A stretch of 64,000 bases of DNA from assembly GCA_038214295.1 (NCBI GenBank), contig JBBQSA010000015.1, positions 1-64,000 of the forward strand, read 5' to 3'. The number at the start of each line of letters is the position of its first letter. Position 1 is the stretch's first letter. The stretch is from SHZI01 sp038214295 (GTDB lineage Bacteria > Pseudomonadota > Gammaproteobacteria > Steroidobacterales > GCA-2729495). Positions 1-9,243 of the stretch are shown in pieces. The translations under genes and the position numbers were made by a program. Under the pieces are notes generated by a model. The model worked only from the letters and a program-made list of their open reading frames with translations, was not told the DNA's origin and made no database searches.

Positions 1-1
1 G

Positions 2-355
2 GCGACGCGGGGCATCGCCAGCGGCCGCGAAATGTCGGGTGCCGTGAAGCTGGCGCCGGACAATCCCTGGGTCGTGTTCCAGGACGCCGTCAGCGACTTC
101 ATGACACCCGCCATGTTCGGCGGCAACAAGGAACGGGCGCTCGGCAAGCTCCAGCGCGCGGAGCAACTCTTCGTGGCCTCGCGTCCGGAGGGCGGCTCGG
201 GCCCCGTGTTCGGAGAGAGCGAGACCACCCTGTACATCGGCCGGGTGTATCTCGCGCTCGGGCAAGTGGATAAGGCACGCCAGGCCCTGCTGAAGGCCCA
301 GGCCCTCGCGCCCGACAGCGCGGACGTCCGGGATGAGCTAGCGAAGCTGCGCTGA
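2..355 (+). CDS. TPR-type protein, C-terminal part (5' end outside window)
   Basis: The reading frame is open from base 2, so the gene begins before the window and only about 117 residues are present. They contain the string APDNPWVV followed by FGG and a Lys/Leu/Arg-rich helix, and end in a TPR-like unit (residues LYIGRVYLALGQVDKARQAL). The same block occurs in the complete TPR protein at 19910-20692, so the two are paralogues. That relative has a signal peptide, which suggests this one is periplasmic too. The 3' end overlaps the convergent nuclease gene by 18 bp. No catalytic motif is visible; a protein-interaction role is an inference from the repeats. Confidence 0.75.
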   Translation, partial: ATRGIASGREMSGAVKLAPDNPWVVFQDAVSDFMTPAMFGGNKERALGKLQRAEQLFVASRPEGGSGPVFGESETTLYIGRVYLALGQVDKARQALLKAQALAPDSADVRDELAKLR

Positions 356-1252
356 ACCCGGCTTTCCGGAAGCCCGCCAGCCGGCGCGCTCCGCTTCCTC
401 CGGGCTGCAGAACCAGCGCTCGCCCCTGCTCTCGTCAATACGCGTCGCCGGGTATGCCGCCGAACCGGGCAGGTGGTATATCCGCTCGCCCCGACGATTG
501 ATGTTTCCCTTGATGGGGCAGTGATCCCCGCTGACGGTGACCGTTCCGTTGGCGTTGCCGGGCTCGCTGGTGGCCGCAACAGACGTGCTCTGGCCGATGG
601 CGGCGATGCAGAGCGCGACGGTCTCCGTCGCGTAGCTCCGGGCCGGCACCGCCCGGCCACTGCCCCGCGCCCGGAAACTCCACGGCGGCTCCCAGCCAGC
701 GGGTTCCCAGCCCCACAAGCCGCGCCGTGCGGAGCGCGCCTGCGCCTCCAGACGGCAGTAGGCCTCGTCGGCGGCTTCGTGGCGAAGGTAGCGGCGATAC
801 GCCCAGGCATAGCCGCTCTCGACCATGCGCGCGTTGACGTCACGGCTCCGGACAAGGACCTTGGCGACGAGTCGGTCATACGCGTCACGCTGCTCGATGA
901 CCTCGAGCTGTAGCGGCTCGCCCTCCAGGAAGTTGCGCAGCGCCTTGGTCGCCGCGGAACCCAGCGCTTCCTTCCGCTCCGGCGAGTCAATGCCGTGCAG
1001 GCGGACGGTAATCGGGCCGCTGGCGAGGCGCACCCTTATGGTGTCGCCGTCCACGACCTTGACGAGGGTGGCCGGCAGTACGGGATCAGGGGGCGGTTCG
1101 CCACCCGGCACACCGCCAGGAGCGACGCCCGGGAGAGACAGCACACAGAGAAGGCCGGCAAGCAGTGCCGGGAGAGGTGGCCTAGTGCCCGGGGCTACGA
1201 CGACGCAGTCTCCTGCGGCTCTCGTTGACGATCGTGGACCAGATGTTCTCAC
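338..1252 (-). CDS. Secreted staphylococcal-nuclease-like (SNase/TNase) endonuclease
   Basis: A thermonuclease-fold domain occupies about residues 60-175. It has the family signature VVDGDTIRVRL, then RLHGIDSPE, the DAYDRLVAKV segment (catalytic Arg-Glu-Arg type region) and ARMVESGYAWAYRRY. A hydrophobic segment around residues 27-45 (LPALLAGLLCVLSLPG) looks like a signal peptide, so the enzyme probably cleaves nucleic acid outside the cytoplasm. The last 50 residues form a second small domain (CPIKGNI...YHLPGS...WFCSPEEAERAGWR), often found after SNase domains. The GTG start at 1252 overlaps the upstream gene by 71 bp; no better ATG exists nearby, so a later CTG or TTG start is possible. Confidence 0.85.
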   Translation of the reverse strand: MRTSGPRSSTRAAGDCVVVAPGTRPPLPALLAGLLCVLSLPGVAPGGVPGGEPPPDPVLPATLVKVVDGDTIRVRLASGPITVRLHGIDSPERKEALGSAATKALRNFLEGEPLQLEVIEQRDAYDRLVAKVLVRSRDVNARMVESGYAWAYRRYLRHEAADEAYCRLEAQARSARRGLWGWEPAGWEPPWSFRARGSGRAVPARSYATETVALCIAAIGQSTSVAATSEPGNANGTVTVSGDHCPIKGNINRRGERIYHLPGSAAYPATRIDESRGERWFCSPEEAERAGWRASGKPGSAQLR

Positions 1253-1643
1253 GGAACTCGTCGAGATGCCGCTTCCAGACGACCGGGTCGGTAATGCCCA
1301 TGTTCCCGGAGCCCACGTGCCCGAACCCCAGCTGCAACGGGGAGTCGGCGTCGGTGCACTGGATGAAGTAGGCGGGCAACATCTCGGTCGCGTTGTCCTG
1401 CCGGTCGTAGAGCAGGGCCAGCACCCGCCGGCGCGGTTCGCCGGCCAGCACCATCGAGGCCCTGATCTCCAGTTCGCGGAGCACGGCGAGGAGGTGCGGC
1501 TCCAGGTCCCTGCAGAGGTAATCGAGGTAGATGGAAGAGTGGCTGCCGGTCGCCTCGCAATTGTTGAAATGCAGGCCGTGCCGTAACCGGACGGTATCGC
1601 CGTGCTGGTCCGCGCCTGGGTTCCTGCGGGTCGACTCGTTCAT
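1182..1643 (-). CDS. Hypothetical protein, 153 aa
   Basis: I do not recognise this protein. It is 153 residues long with an ATG start at 1643, a mixed polar composition, no signal peptide and no membrane segment. The middle holds HFNNCEATGSHSSIYLDYL and the C-terminal half holds PLQLGFGHVGSGNMGI, with an Arg-rich tail. Codon use matches its neighbours and it lies in the same direction as the nuclease, whose start it overlaps, so the two may be co-transcribed. Its own start is 69 bp downstream of the end of the efflux operon, with the stop of the RND gene lying on the same strand upstream. Confidence 0.55.
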   Translation of the reverse strand: MNESTRRNPGADQHGDTVRLRHGLHFNNCEATGSHSSIYLDYLCRDLEPHLLAVLRELEIRASMVLAGEPRRRVLALLYDRQDNATEMLPAYFIQCTDADSPLQLGFGHVGSGNMGITDPVVWKRHLDEFRENIWSTIVNESRRRLRRRSPGH

Positions 1644-1711
1644 GGCGACCTGATCGTCGCCCCGGACAGCCGCCCGCGGGCGTGAACCGCGTCACGAATA
1701 CGGGATCGGTC

Positions 1712-4700
1712 TCAGGCGAAAGGCACCGGCTTTATTTCCACGTCCGGGGTAAATAGCTTGTACATCACCGGCGTAACGAGTCGCGCCAGGAACGTGCTGG
1801 TGACGAGGCCGCCGATGATTACCCAGGCCATGGGGCTGTAGAGGCCGACATTCTGCAGGGCGAGCGGCAGCAGCCCGCCGATGGCCGTCGCAGACGTGAG
1901 CAGGATCGGTACAAAGCGCGTCTCACCCGCCCGCTCGATGGCCTCGTCCAGCGCGACCCCCTGGGAGCGCAGCTGGTTGGTGAAATCCACGAGCAGGATC
2001 GAGTTCTTGATCTCGATGCCGATCAGGGCTATCAGGCCGATGCTGGCGGTGAACGACACGCTGTTGCCGGTTAACAGCAGCGCGAGGAAGCCGCCCAGCA
2101 GGCCAATCGGCACCACCGTCAGCACGATGAGCGTCGAACGGAAGCTGCCGAACTCGATCACCAGCACGGCAAAGATACCGAACAGCGCCACGATGGCGGC
2201 AGTGCCGACGCCGCTGAACGAATCCGCACCGGTCTGCGCCTCGCCGCCCAGCACGAAGCGGTAACCCTTTGGCCAGGGGAAGCGCTCCAGCTCCCGGACG
2301 ATGTCCGCGGTGATCTTGGCGGTATTTCGCCCTGCGACGACCTCCGCATTGATGGTCACGGAGCGTTCCCGCATGTACCGCTGGATCTGCGTGGGCGCCT
2401 TGTCGAACTCTAGCCGGGCAAGCTGGGACAGGGGCAGGGAACTGCCGCCGGGACCCGGTACGCGCACCTCCGCGAGGGCGGCCAGGTCCGGGCGTGCGCC
2501 GAGCGGCGTGCGGACCACGATGGCGTACTGCTCGCCATCGGTCTCCTTGTACCTGCCGACCTCCAGGCCGGCAACCGAGAGCCTCACTGCCTGGTCGAAG
2601 GTCGCCGCCGGCACGCCCAGCTGGCTGGACTTCTGGGAATCCAGCGCCAGACGGATATTGGTGCGCGACACGCGCAACGGGTTGTCGACATCCCGGGTGC
2701 CACTGACAGTGCGCATCAGCGTCTCTATCCGGCCGGACAACGCCTCGAGAGTCGCGAGATCCGGGCCGACCACCCGGACGGCGATGGGCGCCGTGACCGG
2801 CGGCCCGTTAATGAACTCGTCCACGTAGATCCGGGCATTGGGGTAACGGGACAGCTCGTCGCGGAGCTGCTCGAGGCGCCGGGGAGTGCCGCGGGTGCTG
2901 TAGGTCTTCAGCTGGACGAACATTTCCGCGTAATTGGCGGCGTCCTCCCGGGGCAGCTGGTTGTAGTAGATCTTCGGGTTACCGTGGCCGAGATTGGAGA
3001 AGTAGCTCTGCACCTCCTCCATACGGCCAACGCGCGCCTCCACGAAGCGCAGGGCAGTATCAGTCGCAGCGAGGCTGGACCCGTTCGGGGTCTCGACCTT
3101 GATGATGAACATCGGCGCGTTGGACTTCGGGAACAAGCTCGAGCCGACGACGGGCACCAGCAGCAGGGTAAGGCCGATGGAACCCCCGATGGCGACGACG
3201 GCCGTGCGGCGGGGCCGGGCCAGGCAGTATTCCAGCGCCGGGCGATACCAGCGCTCTATCAGGCCCATCAACCGCTGCAGTACACGGTTGCCACCCGCCT
3301 CCGTGGGCGCGACCAGCACCTGGCTCGCGATGAACGGAATGATGAACAGGGCAATGAGCAGCGACCCGAGGACGGTCGAGACCACCGTCAGGGGCAGCAC
3401 CCGGATGAACTTGCCGGCCGTCTCCGGCAGCACCATCAGCGGCAGGAACGCAAACAGCAGCGTCGCCGTGCACCCCAGGATCGCCTGGAAGATCTGCTGG
3501 GTTCCCTTCAGGGCCGCCTCCGCCCGGCTATAGCCCATGCGCAGGTGCCGGCTGATGTTCTCGACGACGACGATGGAGTCATCTACCAGCAGGCCGAGGG
3601 CCAGCACGAAGCCGGCGATCGACAGCTGGTTCAGCGAGAAGCCGAGGAAGAAGATGCTGGCCAGTCCGAAGGACAATGCGAGGGGAATGGATACCATCAC
3701 GATCCCGGCGGCCCGGAGCCCGAGTGGCAGCAGCGTGAGGCTGACGAGGGCAATGGCGATCATCAGGTCCGTGGACAGGCGGTTCAGCCGGTGCGAGACG
3801 TTCCGGGACTGGTCAAAGCCCCACTCCAGCCGGATGCGGCCCGGCACCTGGGCCTGGAACCCGGCGACGGCCGCCGCGATGCGCTCACGGACCTTGAGGA
3901 TGTTGTAGCCGTCCTTCTGGTTGGCCGTGACGAACACGGCCCGCTGGCCGTTGAAGCGACCCACGTAACTCAGCGGCTGGTCGGCCCAGTACACGCGCGC
4001 GACGTCGCGCACACGGGTGATGGCGCCGTTCCGGCTGGCAACGACGGTGTCCCTGACTTCATCGAGAGACGAGTAGCTGCCGGACGTCTTCAGGGTGAAG
4101 CTGCGGGGACCGAGATCGAGCGCGCCGGCGGGCAGATTGCTGTTCTCGCTCTGCAGGGCGGCCACCAGCACCGCCGGCGTCACGGCGAGCGCCGCCATCC
4201 GGCGCTGGTCGATTTCGATACGCAGCTCGCGCTGCGGAAAGGCCCAGCTTTCAGCAGTGCGGACGCCGTCGACCGTCTTCAGCCTGTCCTTGAGATCACG
4301 AGCGAGATTCTCCAGCTCCCGGTAGGTTGCGGTCTCCGACACCAGCGCAAACTGCACCGTATTGACGAGGGCGGGACTGAACTTGCGGATCTCGAGGCGG
4401 GCAATCTCCGCGGGGAGAGTCGGACGGAGGGCGTTGGTCTCCCGCTGGACCTCGTCGTACTTCTTGTCGGGATCGGTGAAGGCCTGGAACTCGATGGTCA
4501 CCACTGCGACGCCATCCCGCATCGTCGACTCGATCTTCTTGACGTCGTCCAGCTCGGCCAGCCGGTCCTCCAGCGGCTTCACGACGAGCCGCTCCAGGTC
4601 CACGGGGTCCGCGCCCGGGAGGACGATCGAGATGATGAATGCGGAGATCTTGAAGTAGGGGTCCTCCTCCCGGGGCACGCTGATGAAGGCATAGATGCCG

Positions 4701-4771
4701 AGAACCACGAGGCAAAGGAAAGCCACGAGGGTGGGCTGGAAGCGCCGGATCGGGTACTCGAGCAGGCCCAT
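1712..4771 (-). CDS. RND-family efflux transporter, inner-membrane pump (AcrB-like)
   Basis: The protein is 1019 residues, normal for an RND pump of the hydrophobe/amphiphile type. It shows the N-terminal TM1 with the following PREEDPYF segment, the two large periplasmic loops, and twelve predicted membrane segments in two halves. The proton-relay aspartates are present in TM4 (GLLVDDSIVVVENI). It starts one base after the stop of the adaptor gene, so translation of the two is probably linked. With the adaptor and outer-membrane channel upstream it would form a tripartite proton-driven exporter. Substrate cannot be read from sequence. It is the last gene of the TetR-regulated operon. Confidence 0.95.
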   Translation of the reverse strand: MGLLEYPIRRFQPTLVAFLCLVVLGIYAFISVPREEDPYFKISAFIISIVLPGADPVDLERLVVKPLEDRLAELDDVKKIESTMRDGVAVVTIEFQAFTDPDKKYDEVQRETNALRPTLPAEIARLEIRKFSPALVNTVQFALVSETATYRELENLARDLKDRLKTVDGVRTAESWAFPQRELRIEIDQRRMAALAVTPAVLVAALQSENSNLPAGALDLGPRSFTLKTSGSYSSLDEVRDTVVASRNGAITRVRDVARVYWADQPLSYVGRFNGQRAVFVTANQKDGYNILKVRERIAAAVAGFQAQVPGRIRLEWGFDQSRNVSHRLNRLSTDLMIAIALVSLTLLPLGLRAAGIVMVSIPLALSFGLASIFFLGFSLNQLSIAGFVLALGLLVDDSIVVVENISRHLRMGYSRAEAALKGTQQIFQAILGCTATLLFAFLPLMVLPETAGKFIRVLPLTVVSTVLGSLLIALFIIPFIASQVLVAPTEAGGNRVLQRLMGLIERWYRPALEYCLARPRRTAVVAIGGSIGLTLLLVPVVGSSLFPKSNAPMFIIKVETPNGSSLAATDTALRFVEARVGRMEEVQSYFSNLGHGNPKIYYNQLPREDAANYAEMFVQLKTYSTRGTPRRLEQLRDELSRYPNARIYVDEFINGPPVTAPIAVRVVGPDLATLEALSGRIETLMRTVSGTRDVDNPLRVSRTNIRLALDSQKSSQLGVPAATFDQAVRLSVAGLEVGRYKETDGEQYAIVVRTPLGARPDLAALAEVRVPGPGGSSLPLSQLARLEFDKAPTQIQRYMRERSVTINAEVVAGRNTAKITADIVRELERFPWPKGYRFVLGGEAQTGADSFSGVGTAAIVALFGIFAVLVIEFGSFRSTLIVLTVVPIGLLGGFLALLLTGNSVSFTASIGLIALIGIEIKNSILLVDFTNQLRSQGVALDEAIERAGETRFVPILLTSATAIGGLLPLALQNVGLYSPMAWVIIGGLVTSTFLARLVTPVMYKLFTPDVEIKPVPFA

Positions 4772-5884
4772 CTATCTGGCCGCGGCGGCCGCAGGCGGCA
4801 CGATCTGCACCTGCTCGCCGTCCTGCAGGTAAAGAGCGCCGTCGGTCGCGACGAATTCACCGGCCTCGAGGCCCTCGGCAATCGCGACTGACGTAGGCGC
4901 AATGAACGCGATGCGCACCGCGCGGCGGTGGGCCACGCCGTCACGGACCACGAACACGGCCCCACGGTCGCCATCCGCCTCGATGACTGCCGCGATCGGC
5001 GCGTAGGGCAGGGTCACTTCCCCGGCAGCAACCGGGTCGATCCGCAGGCGGGCCGCGAGCCCGCTGACCAGTTTGAGCGGGGTGGCGGCCAGCCCGACCT
5101 GGATCTCGAACAGGCCGCTGCCGGCGTCGGCCGCGCCGGGCAGCACCGTGATGCTGCCCTTCAGGACCTGCCCCGGGAACGCGTCCAGTGTGATCGTCGC
5201 AGGGTCACCCAGCCGCAACCGCACCACGTCCCGGTCGGAGAGGCCGGCCCGCACGATGTAGCCGGCAGCGCTGGGCCCGATCACGACGACCGCCTGCCCC
5301 GGCTGCACGAACTCGCGCTCCTCGACGAGCTTGCGCAGCACGACGCCGTCCCGGGAGGCAAGGATGCGGGAGAACTTGCGATTGAACTCGGCGGCACGCA
5401 GTCCCGCGCCGGCTACCGCCGCCTGGGTCCGCAGTCCCTCCAGCTCTTCCTCGCTAATGACCTCGTCGGCGCGCAGTTTGGTGCTGCGGGCCAGGTCGCG
5501 CTGGGCCTTGGCCGAGAGCTGCCGCGCCTGCTCCACCTGGGCCTCCACCTCGGTGAGCTCCAGTTCCGCCAGCGTCTGGCCGGCGCGCACGGCCTGCCCT
5601 TCCTCCACCGCCACCCGGCGGACGATCCCGCCCACCTTGAAGGACAGCTTCAGCTCCTCACCAGTGGTGATCACGCCGCTCGTCAGCACCGGCGGCGATG
5701 CAGGGCCGGTAGTGACGGCCTCGACCGCGACCCGGGTGGGCTCCCGCGCGGCCGGCTTTTCGGCCGGCTTGCAGGCGTGGAGGGATACCAGTGTGACCGC
5801 CGGGATGGTGGCCAGAATCACGCCCCGTGCAACGGCGCGCAGCCACGCTGCCGGGCCGGGAATCCCGGGAAATCGTCGCTTCAT
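4772..5884 (-). CDS. Efflux periplasmic adaptor lipoprotein (membrane fusion protein)
   Basis: This 370-aa protein has the membrane-fusion-protein layout: an N-terminal membrane segment ending in a lipobox-like SLHAC with Cys at about residue 38, a barrel-sandwich half (FKVGGIVRRVAVEEGQAV), an alpha-helical hairpin rich in Gln/Arg/Glu, and the second lipoyl half with the beta-barrel (VVIGPSAAGYIVRAGLSDRD). It would be anchored in the inner membrane and bridge the RND pump to the TolC-type channel. Its ATG overlaps the channel gene's stop as ATGA (5881-5884), and its own stop touches the RND start, so all three are translationally coupled. Confidence 0.93.
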   Translation of the reverse strand: MKRRFPGIPGPAAWLRAVARGVILATIPAVTLVSLHACKPAEKPAAREPTRVAVEAVTTGPASPPVLTSGVITTGEELKLSFKVGGIVRRVAVEEGQAVRAGQTLAELELTEVEAQVEQARQLSAKAQRDLARSTKLRADEVISEEELEGLRTQAAVAGAGLRAAEFNRKFSRILASRDGVVLRKLVEEREFVQPGQAVVVIGPSAAGYIVRAGLSDRDVVRLRLGDPATITLDAFPGQVLKGSITVLPGAADAGSGLFEIQVGLAATPLKLVSGLAARLRIDPVAAGEVTLPYAPIAAVIEADGDRGAVFVVRDGVAHRRAVRIAFIAPTSVAIAEGLEAGEFVATDGALYLQDGEQVQIVPPAAAAAR

Positions 5885-7305
5885 TGAGTGGCGCCTCCGG
5901 AAGGGAGTGACAGCGGCCGTACGGCCGTCGCATAGGCAAGTTCGGACTGCCGGGACAGGAGTTCGAAACGGGTGCGATTGAGATTGAGCTCGGCGCTGGT
6001 CAGCGCATTGCGGGCATCAAGGAAGACGACCTGGTTAACGACACCCTCGTCCCGCTTGCTGCTGGCAATCCTGAAGCCGGCCCTGGCCGCCTCGGTACGC
6101 GCCTCCGCCGTCGCGAGCGAATCAGCCGCCGAGCGAAGCCGGTCCAGGGCCTGCTGCACCTCGAGCTCGATCTGGCGCGCGGTCTCTTCCCGGCGCAGCG
6201 CCGCCTGCCGGGCAACGGCCCGGGCGGCATCCACGCGGGACCGGATCGCGCCGCCATCGAACACAGGCAGCGTGACCTGCACGGACGCGGTGCCGAAGTT
6301 ATAGCCGCTGCCGAACGCGTAGTCCTCGCCCTGAATGCCAGCATCTGCCCCCACGGAAACCTGGGGCATGCGCGCCGCCCGTTGCTGCTCCACCTGGAAG
6401 CCGGCGGCACGCTCCAGGGACTCGAGCTCGCGAAGTTCCGGGCGGCGCTCCAGCGCCCCGCTACGCAGCTCAGGATCGGCCGCGCTCGTGACGGCGAGAG
6501 CGGCGGCCGCGTCCCGGGATTCAGGCGCCGGCGCTTCCAGCGCTGAATCCAGCCCGCGGTTCAGCAGGAAATTCACGAGCTGCGCGCTGCGCGCGGCAAG
6601 CGTCGCCGCCTCGGTGCGTTGCTGCTGGACCTCAAGCAGCTCGGCCCGGGCCCGAAGGACCTGGTCCTGCGTCACCCGGCCGTTGGCATAGAGCGACTCG
6701 TTCACGCGCAGGTTCTCCTGCAGGAGCCCGAAACTCGACTCGACGATGTCAACGGTGCTCCGGGCACGAAGCCAGTCCAGGTAGCCGACTGTGACGTCCC
6801 GTTCGAGGCGACGCGCCAGCGCCTGGCGGGCGAACACCGTGCCGTCGAGGACGGCCCGCTGGGCCCGGAAGGCCGCCGGTATCGCGGGCGCGTACAGCGG
6901 CTGCCGCAGAGACAGTCGCGTGTCCTGCTCCCGGTCCCGGAGAAACCGGAAGGAAGTGTCGCGGATGTCGGTGAAGCGGGCCGGCTCGCCGTTCGCCACT
7001 AGCAGCTCGTTGAGTGTCTGGTATGCGGGATTGACCAGCTCACCGATTGGCAGGCTGATCTCGCGGCCACCCTCGGCACGCGTGTAGCGGGCCTCGAAGC
7101 CGATCTGGGGCAGGAAGCGGCTGCGGGCCTCTGCCAGCAGCGCCAGCTGGCGCTCCACATCGAAGCCCTGCCCGCGCAGGGCGAGGTTAGAGGCCAGCGC
7201 CTCCCGGACGTACTCGTCGACAATCGCCTGCAGCGGCCGGCCCACGGGCTCCGCCCAGAGCGGGACGGCGATGCACAACAGGATCGTGGCCAGCAGGACG
7301 CGCAT
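5881..7305 (-). CDS. TolC-family outer-membrane efflux channel
   Basis: The product is 474 residues starting at the ATG at 7305, followed directly by a signal peptide (MRVLLATILLCIAVPLWA). The rest is long amphipathic helices rich in Ala, Arg and Glu with short strands, in two internally similar halves, as in TolC. An in-frame extension upstream exists but runs antiparallel to the TetR coding region; the signal peptide fixes the start here. The start overlaps the TetR stop as TGATG, and the end overlaps the adaptor start as ATGA. The protein would supply the outer-membrane exit duct of this efflux system. Confidence 0.92.
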   Translation of the reverse strand: MRVLLATILLCIAVPLWAEPVGRPLQAIVDEYVREALASNLALRGQGFDVERQLALLAEARSRFLPQIGFEARYTRAEGGREISLPIGELVNPAYQTLNELLVANGEPARFTDIRDTSFRFLRDREQDTRLSLRQPLYAPAIPAAFRAQRAVLDGTVFARQALARRLERDVTVGYLDWLRARSTVDIVESSFGLLQENLRVNESLYANGRVTQDQVLRARAELLEVQQQRTEAATLAARSAQLVNFLLNRGLDSALEAPAPESRDAAAALAVTSAADPELRSGALERRPELRELESLERAAGFQVEQQRAARMPQVSVGADAGIQGEDYAFGSGYNFGTASVQVTLPVFDGGAIRSRVDAARAVARQAALRREETARQIELEVQQALDRLRSAADSLATAEARTEAARAGFRIASSKRDEGVVNQVVFLDARNALTSAELNLNRTRFELLSRQSELAYATAVRPLSLPSGGATQ

Positions 7306-7946
7306 CAACCACCCCTGAGCAGCGCGATGGTGGCCATACGCAGCGTCTGCTCGACGAGCCTGTCCGGCGTGACGCCGTGCTGGGCCAGCACGGCGCGTTT
7401 CATGCTGGCGACCTGGATCGTGCCGTGGGTCATGGCCCAGAGCGACAGCGCCACGGTGCCGGGCGAGCCCGCCGCCGGCGACACGGAGCCGTCGGCCATC
7501 CCGGCCTCGAGCGCGGCGACGATCACGGCATGGACATCGGCCCCGGCAACGAGGCAGGCGGAGTGATTGCTGCCGTCGTTGGCGGACGCGCCGGTGGCCT
7601 CGAAGCGCGCGAGGATCTCGAACTGCAGGGGGCACTCGGCCGCGAATGCCACATAGGCCCGCCCGAGGGCGACCACGCGGTCGAGGCCCCGGGGATGATC
7701 GGCCTCCAGGGCCGCAAACCGGGCGTGCAGGCCGCGCAGCGCGCGCTCGCAGATGCCGGCGGCGAGATCCTGCCTGTCCTTGAAGTACACGTAGACCAGG
7801 CCGCGGGACACCCGCGCCTCCCGGGCGACCAGGTCCATTGTCAGGCCCTCGAGGCCGGCGGCTTCCGCGACGCGCTCGGCAGCGTCCAGCAGGTCGCTGC
7901 GGCGGCGCTCCTTTTCCTCGAGTCGGCGGGCGGCAATCGGATCCAT
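7305..7946 (-). CDS. TetR/AcrR-family transcriptional regulator of the efflux operon
   Basis: This 213-aa protein has a TetR-type helix-turn-helix at about residues 18-63 (LLDAAERVAEAAGLEGLTMD, then VSRGLVYVYFKDRQDLAAGI) and an all-helical ligand domain behind it. It is the first gene of the operon, overlaps the channel gene by one base, and has a perfect palindrome 23 bp upstream of its start. The usual arrangement, inferred here, is a repressor that binds its own promoter and is released by a substrate of the pump. Confidence 0.93.
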   Translation of the reverse strand: MDPIAARRLEEKERRRSDLLDAAERVAEAAGLEGLTMDLVAREARVSRGLVYVYFKDRQDLAAGICERALRGLHARFAALEADHPRGLDRVVALGRAYVAFAAECPLQFEILARFEATGASANDGSNHSACLVAGADVHAVIVAALEAGMADGSVSPAAGSPGTVALSLWAMTHGTIQVASMKRAVLAQHGVTPDRLVEQTLRMATIALLRGG

Positions 7947-7968
7947 GGCAGGCAGACTAGCGGCCGTT

Positions 7969-7983
7969 TTGACACTCTGTCAA
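7969..7983 (-). promoter_or_regulatory. Candidate TetR-type operator
   Basis: The sequence TTGACACTCTGTCAA is a perfect 6-bp inverted repeat around CTC, 23 bp upstream of the tetR ATG. TTGACA/TGTCAA arms are common in operators of TetR-family repressors. A weaker partner (gacagatgtgaaaa) follows at about 7990-8003, giving a longer imperfect symmetry. On the minus strand the TTGACA also matches a -35 box, so binding would block transcription. Confidence 0.6.
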
Positions 7984-8021
7984 TTACAGGACAGATGTGA
8001 AAACCAGCGCTCGGCCAGGGG

Positions 8022-9236
8022 CTAGCGATTGCTCGGTGGCGGCAGCCGCTCCGCGAGTTCCGAGCCGCCGGGCGCGAGGCCCGGGACGAGCTCCCGAAGT
8101 TCGCGGCGGAGCGAGCGGGGGCGAGCAGGCGCATAACCAAAGCGCAGCAGCACGGAGGGCCGGCCCGCCGGCTCACCCAGTTCCATGCCCAGCCGGGGCC
8201 GCAGGGTCCGGCTTTCAGCCGGGGCACTCACCCAGTCGTGCCGGATGCCGAGGGCCGTGGCCAGCAGGGCAAAGCGCTGCACGGCCCGGCCCGTCTCCAC
8301 CCAGTGTGCCCGGTCGTCAATTGCCGCGATGAAACCGGCGAAACCAGCGGCGCTGCGGACTTCATTGACGAGCCGGTCGTTGACCCGGTCGGCGGTGGCC
8401 AGCAGCTCAAACAGCGCGCCACCCAGTGCCGGCGGGAGCGCGGTGCGGCCGGCGGGCCCGGGCGCGAGGCCGTCCCGGGTCGCGAGCGCGGTGGCGTCAT
8501 CAAACCGGGTCCAGCGCTTCAGCTCGGCCACCCGGGCGGCATCCGCGTACCACTCCCGGTTCGCGGATGCCGCGAGGTCCAGCAGCCGGGTCTTCTGGTT
8601 CCGGTCCGTCACCAGCACCGGCGTGACGCCCGGCCCGGTCGCCACCTGCTCCAGGCGGGCAAGGTCCGCTGCGGGAACCGCCTTGCCATCGTAAAGACCG
8701 CGGGTGGTCTGCCGCGCCGGAATCGCCTCCGACAGCGGCGAACGCCCCGGCGCTCCGAGGGCCAGCCGCACGATCACGCCATCGCCCGGCGTCGCGCCCG
8801 TCTCGACACGGGTGTACAGGGCCACGGCGGCCGCGATCTGCACGATGTTCTCCGCTGCACAGCCGAGGCTCACGTGCAGGTGATGGTCGTCCGGGTCCAC
8901 GGCGGGCGACCTGCGCGCCGGGTCCGGCAGGATCGTGATCGCGTCCCGGGCCACCCGGAACCGCCAGCATTGGCTGTTGTAGGTGGACGGGGCCAGCGTG
9001 GCGTAGCGCACCAGTTCGGCCAGGAGTCCATTGAGGTCAGGCGGCAGGCCCGGCGTGTGCCGCCAGATGCTGTCGGCAAGGGCGCTGTACTCGTCACGGC
9101 CGCGGCTGCAGCCGGCCAGTGTTGCCCCGGTCAGGGCGGCACCCGCCACGCCCAGGCTACCGGCGCGCAGGAGGGCACGCCGGGAATGCAGCCGGTCCCG
9201 GAACCAGCCAGCGCTATCGGTCATCAGTCGGGTCAA
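8022..9236 (-). CDS. Tat-exported Acg-type nitroreductase-family protein
   Basis: The 404-aa product opens with a twin-arginine signal (SRRALLRAGSLGVAGAALTG) ending in AGCS, which may also be a lipobox. The mature part begins with LVRYATLAPSTYNSQCWRF, the FMN-phosphate binding signature of nitroreductase-fold proteins, and later has SEAIPARQTTRGLYDG and SAPAESRTLRPRLGMELGEP. This resembles the Acg subgroup, which is about twice the size of ordinary nitroreductases. Export after folding with FMN would fit the Tat signal. The reaction is unknown. It ends 75 bp before tetR and runs in the same direction, but the palindrome between them suggests a separate promoter for tetR. Confidence 0.8.
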   Translation of the reverse strand: MTRLMTDSAGWFRDRLHSRRALLRAGSLGVAGAALTGATLAGCSRGRDEYSALADSIWRHTPGLPPDLNGLLAELVRYATLAPSTYNSQCWRFRVARDAITILPDPARRSPAVDPDDHHLHVSLGCAAENIVQIAAAVALYTRVETGATPGDGVIVRLALGAPGRSPLSEAIPARQTTRGLYDGKAVPAADLARLEQVATGPGVTPVLVTDRNQKTRLLDLAASANREWYADAARVAELKRWTRFDDATALATRDGLAPGPAGRTALPPALGGALFELLATADRVNDRLVNEVRSAAGFAGFIAAIDDRAHWVETGRAVQRFALLATALGIRHDWVSAPAESRTLRPRLGMELGEPAGRPSVLLRFGYAPARPRSLRRELRELVPGLAPGGSELAERLPPPSNR

Positions 9237-9243
9237 TCCGGCA

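Noticed and set aside
2984..4891. Long open frame on the plus strand opposite the RND pump
   Set aside because: It is an antisense frame of a GC-rich gene, with Gln/Arg/His-rich composition and no domain; the RND protein on the other strand is beyond doubt.
7306..7635. Extension of the TolC-type gene upstream to 7635
   Set aside because: That region is the TetR coding sequence read in another frame; a signal peptide starts exactly at 7305.
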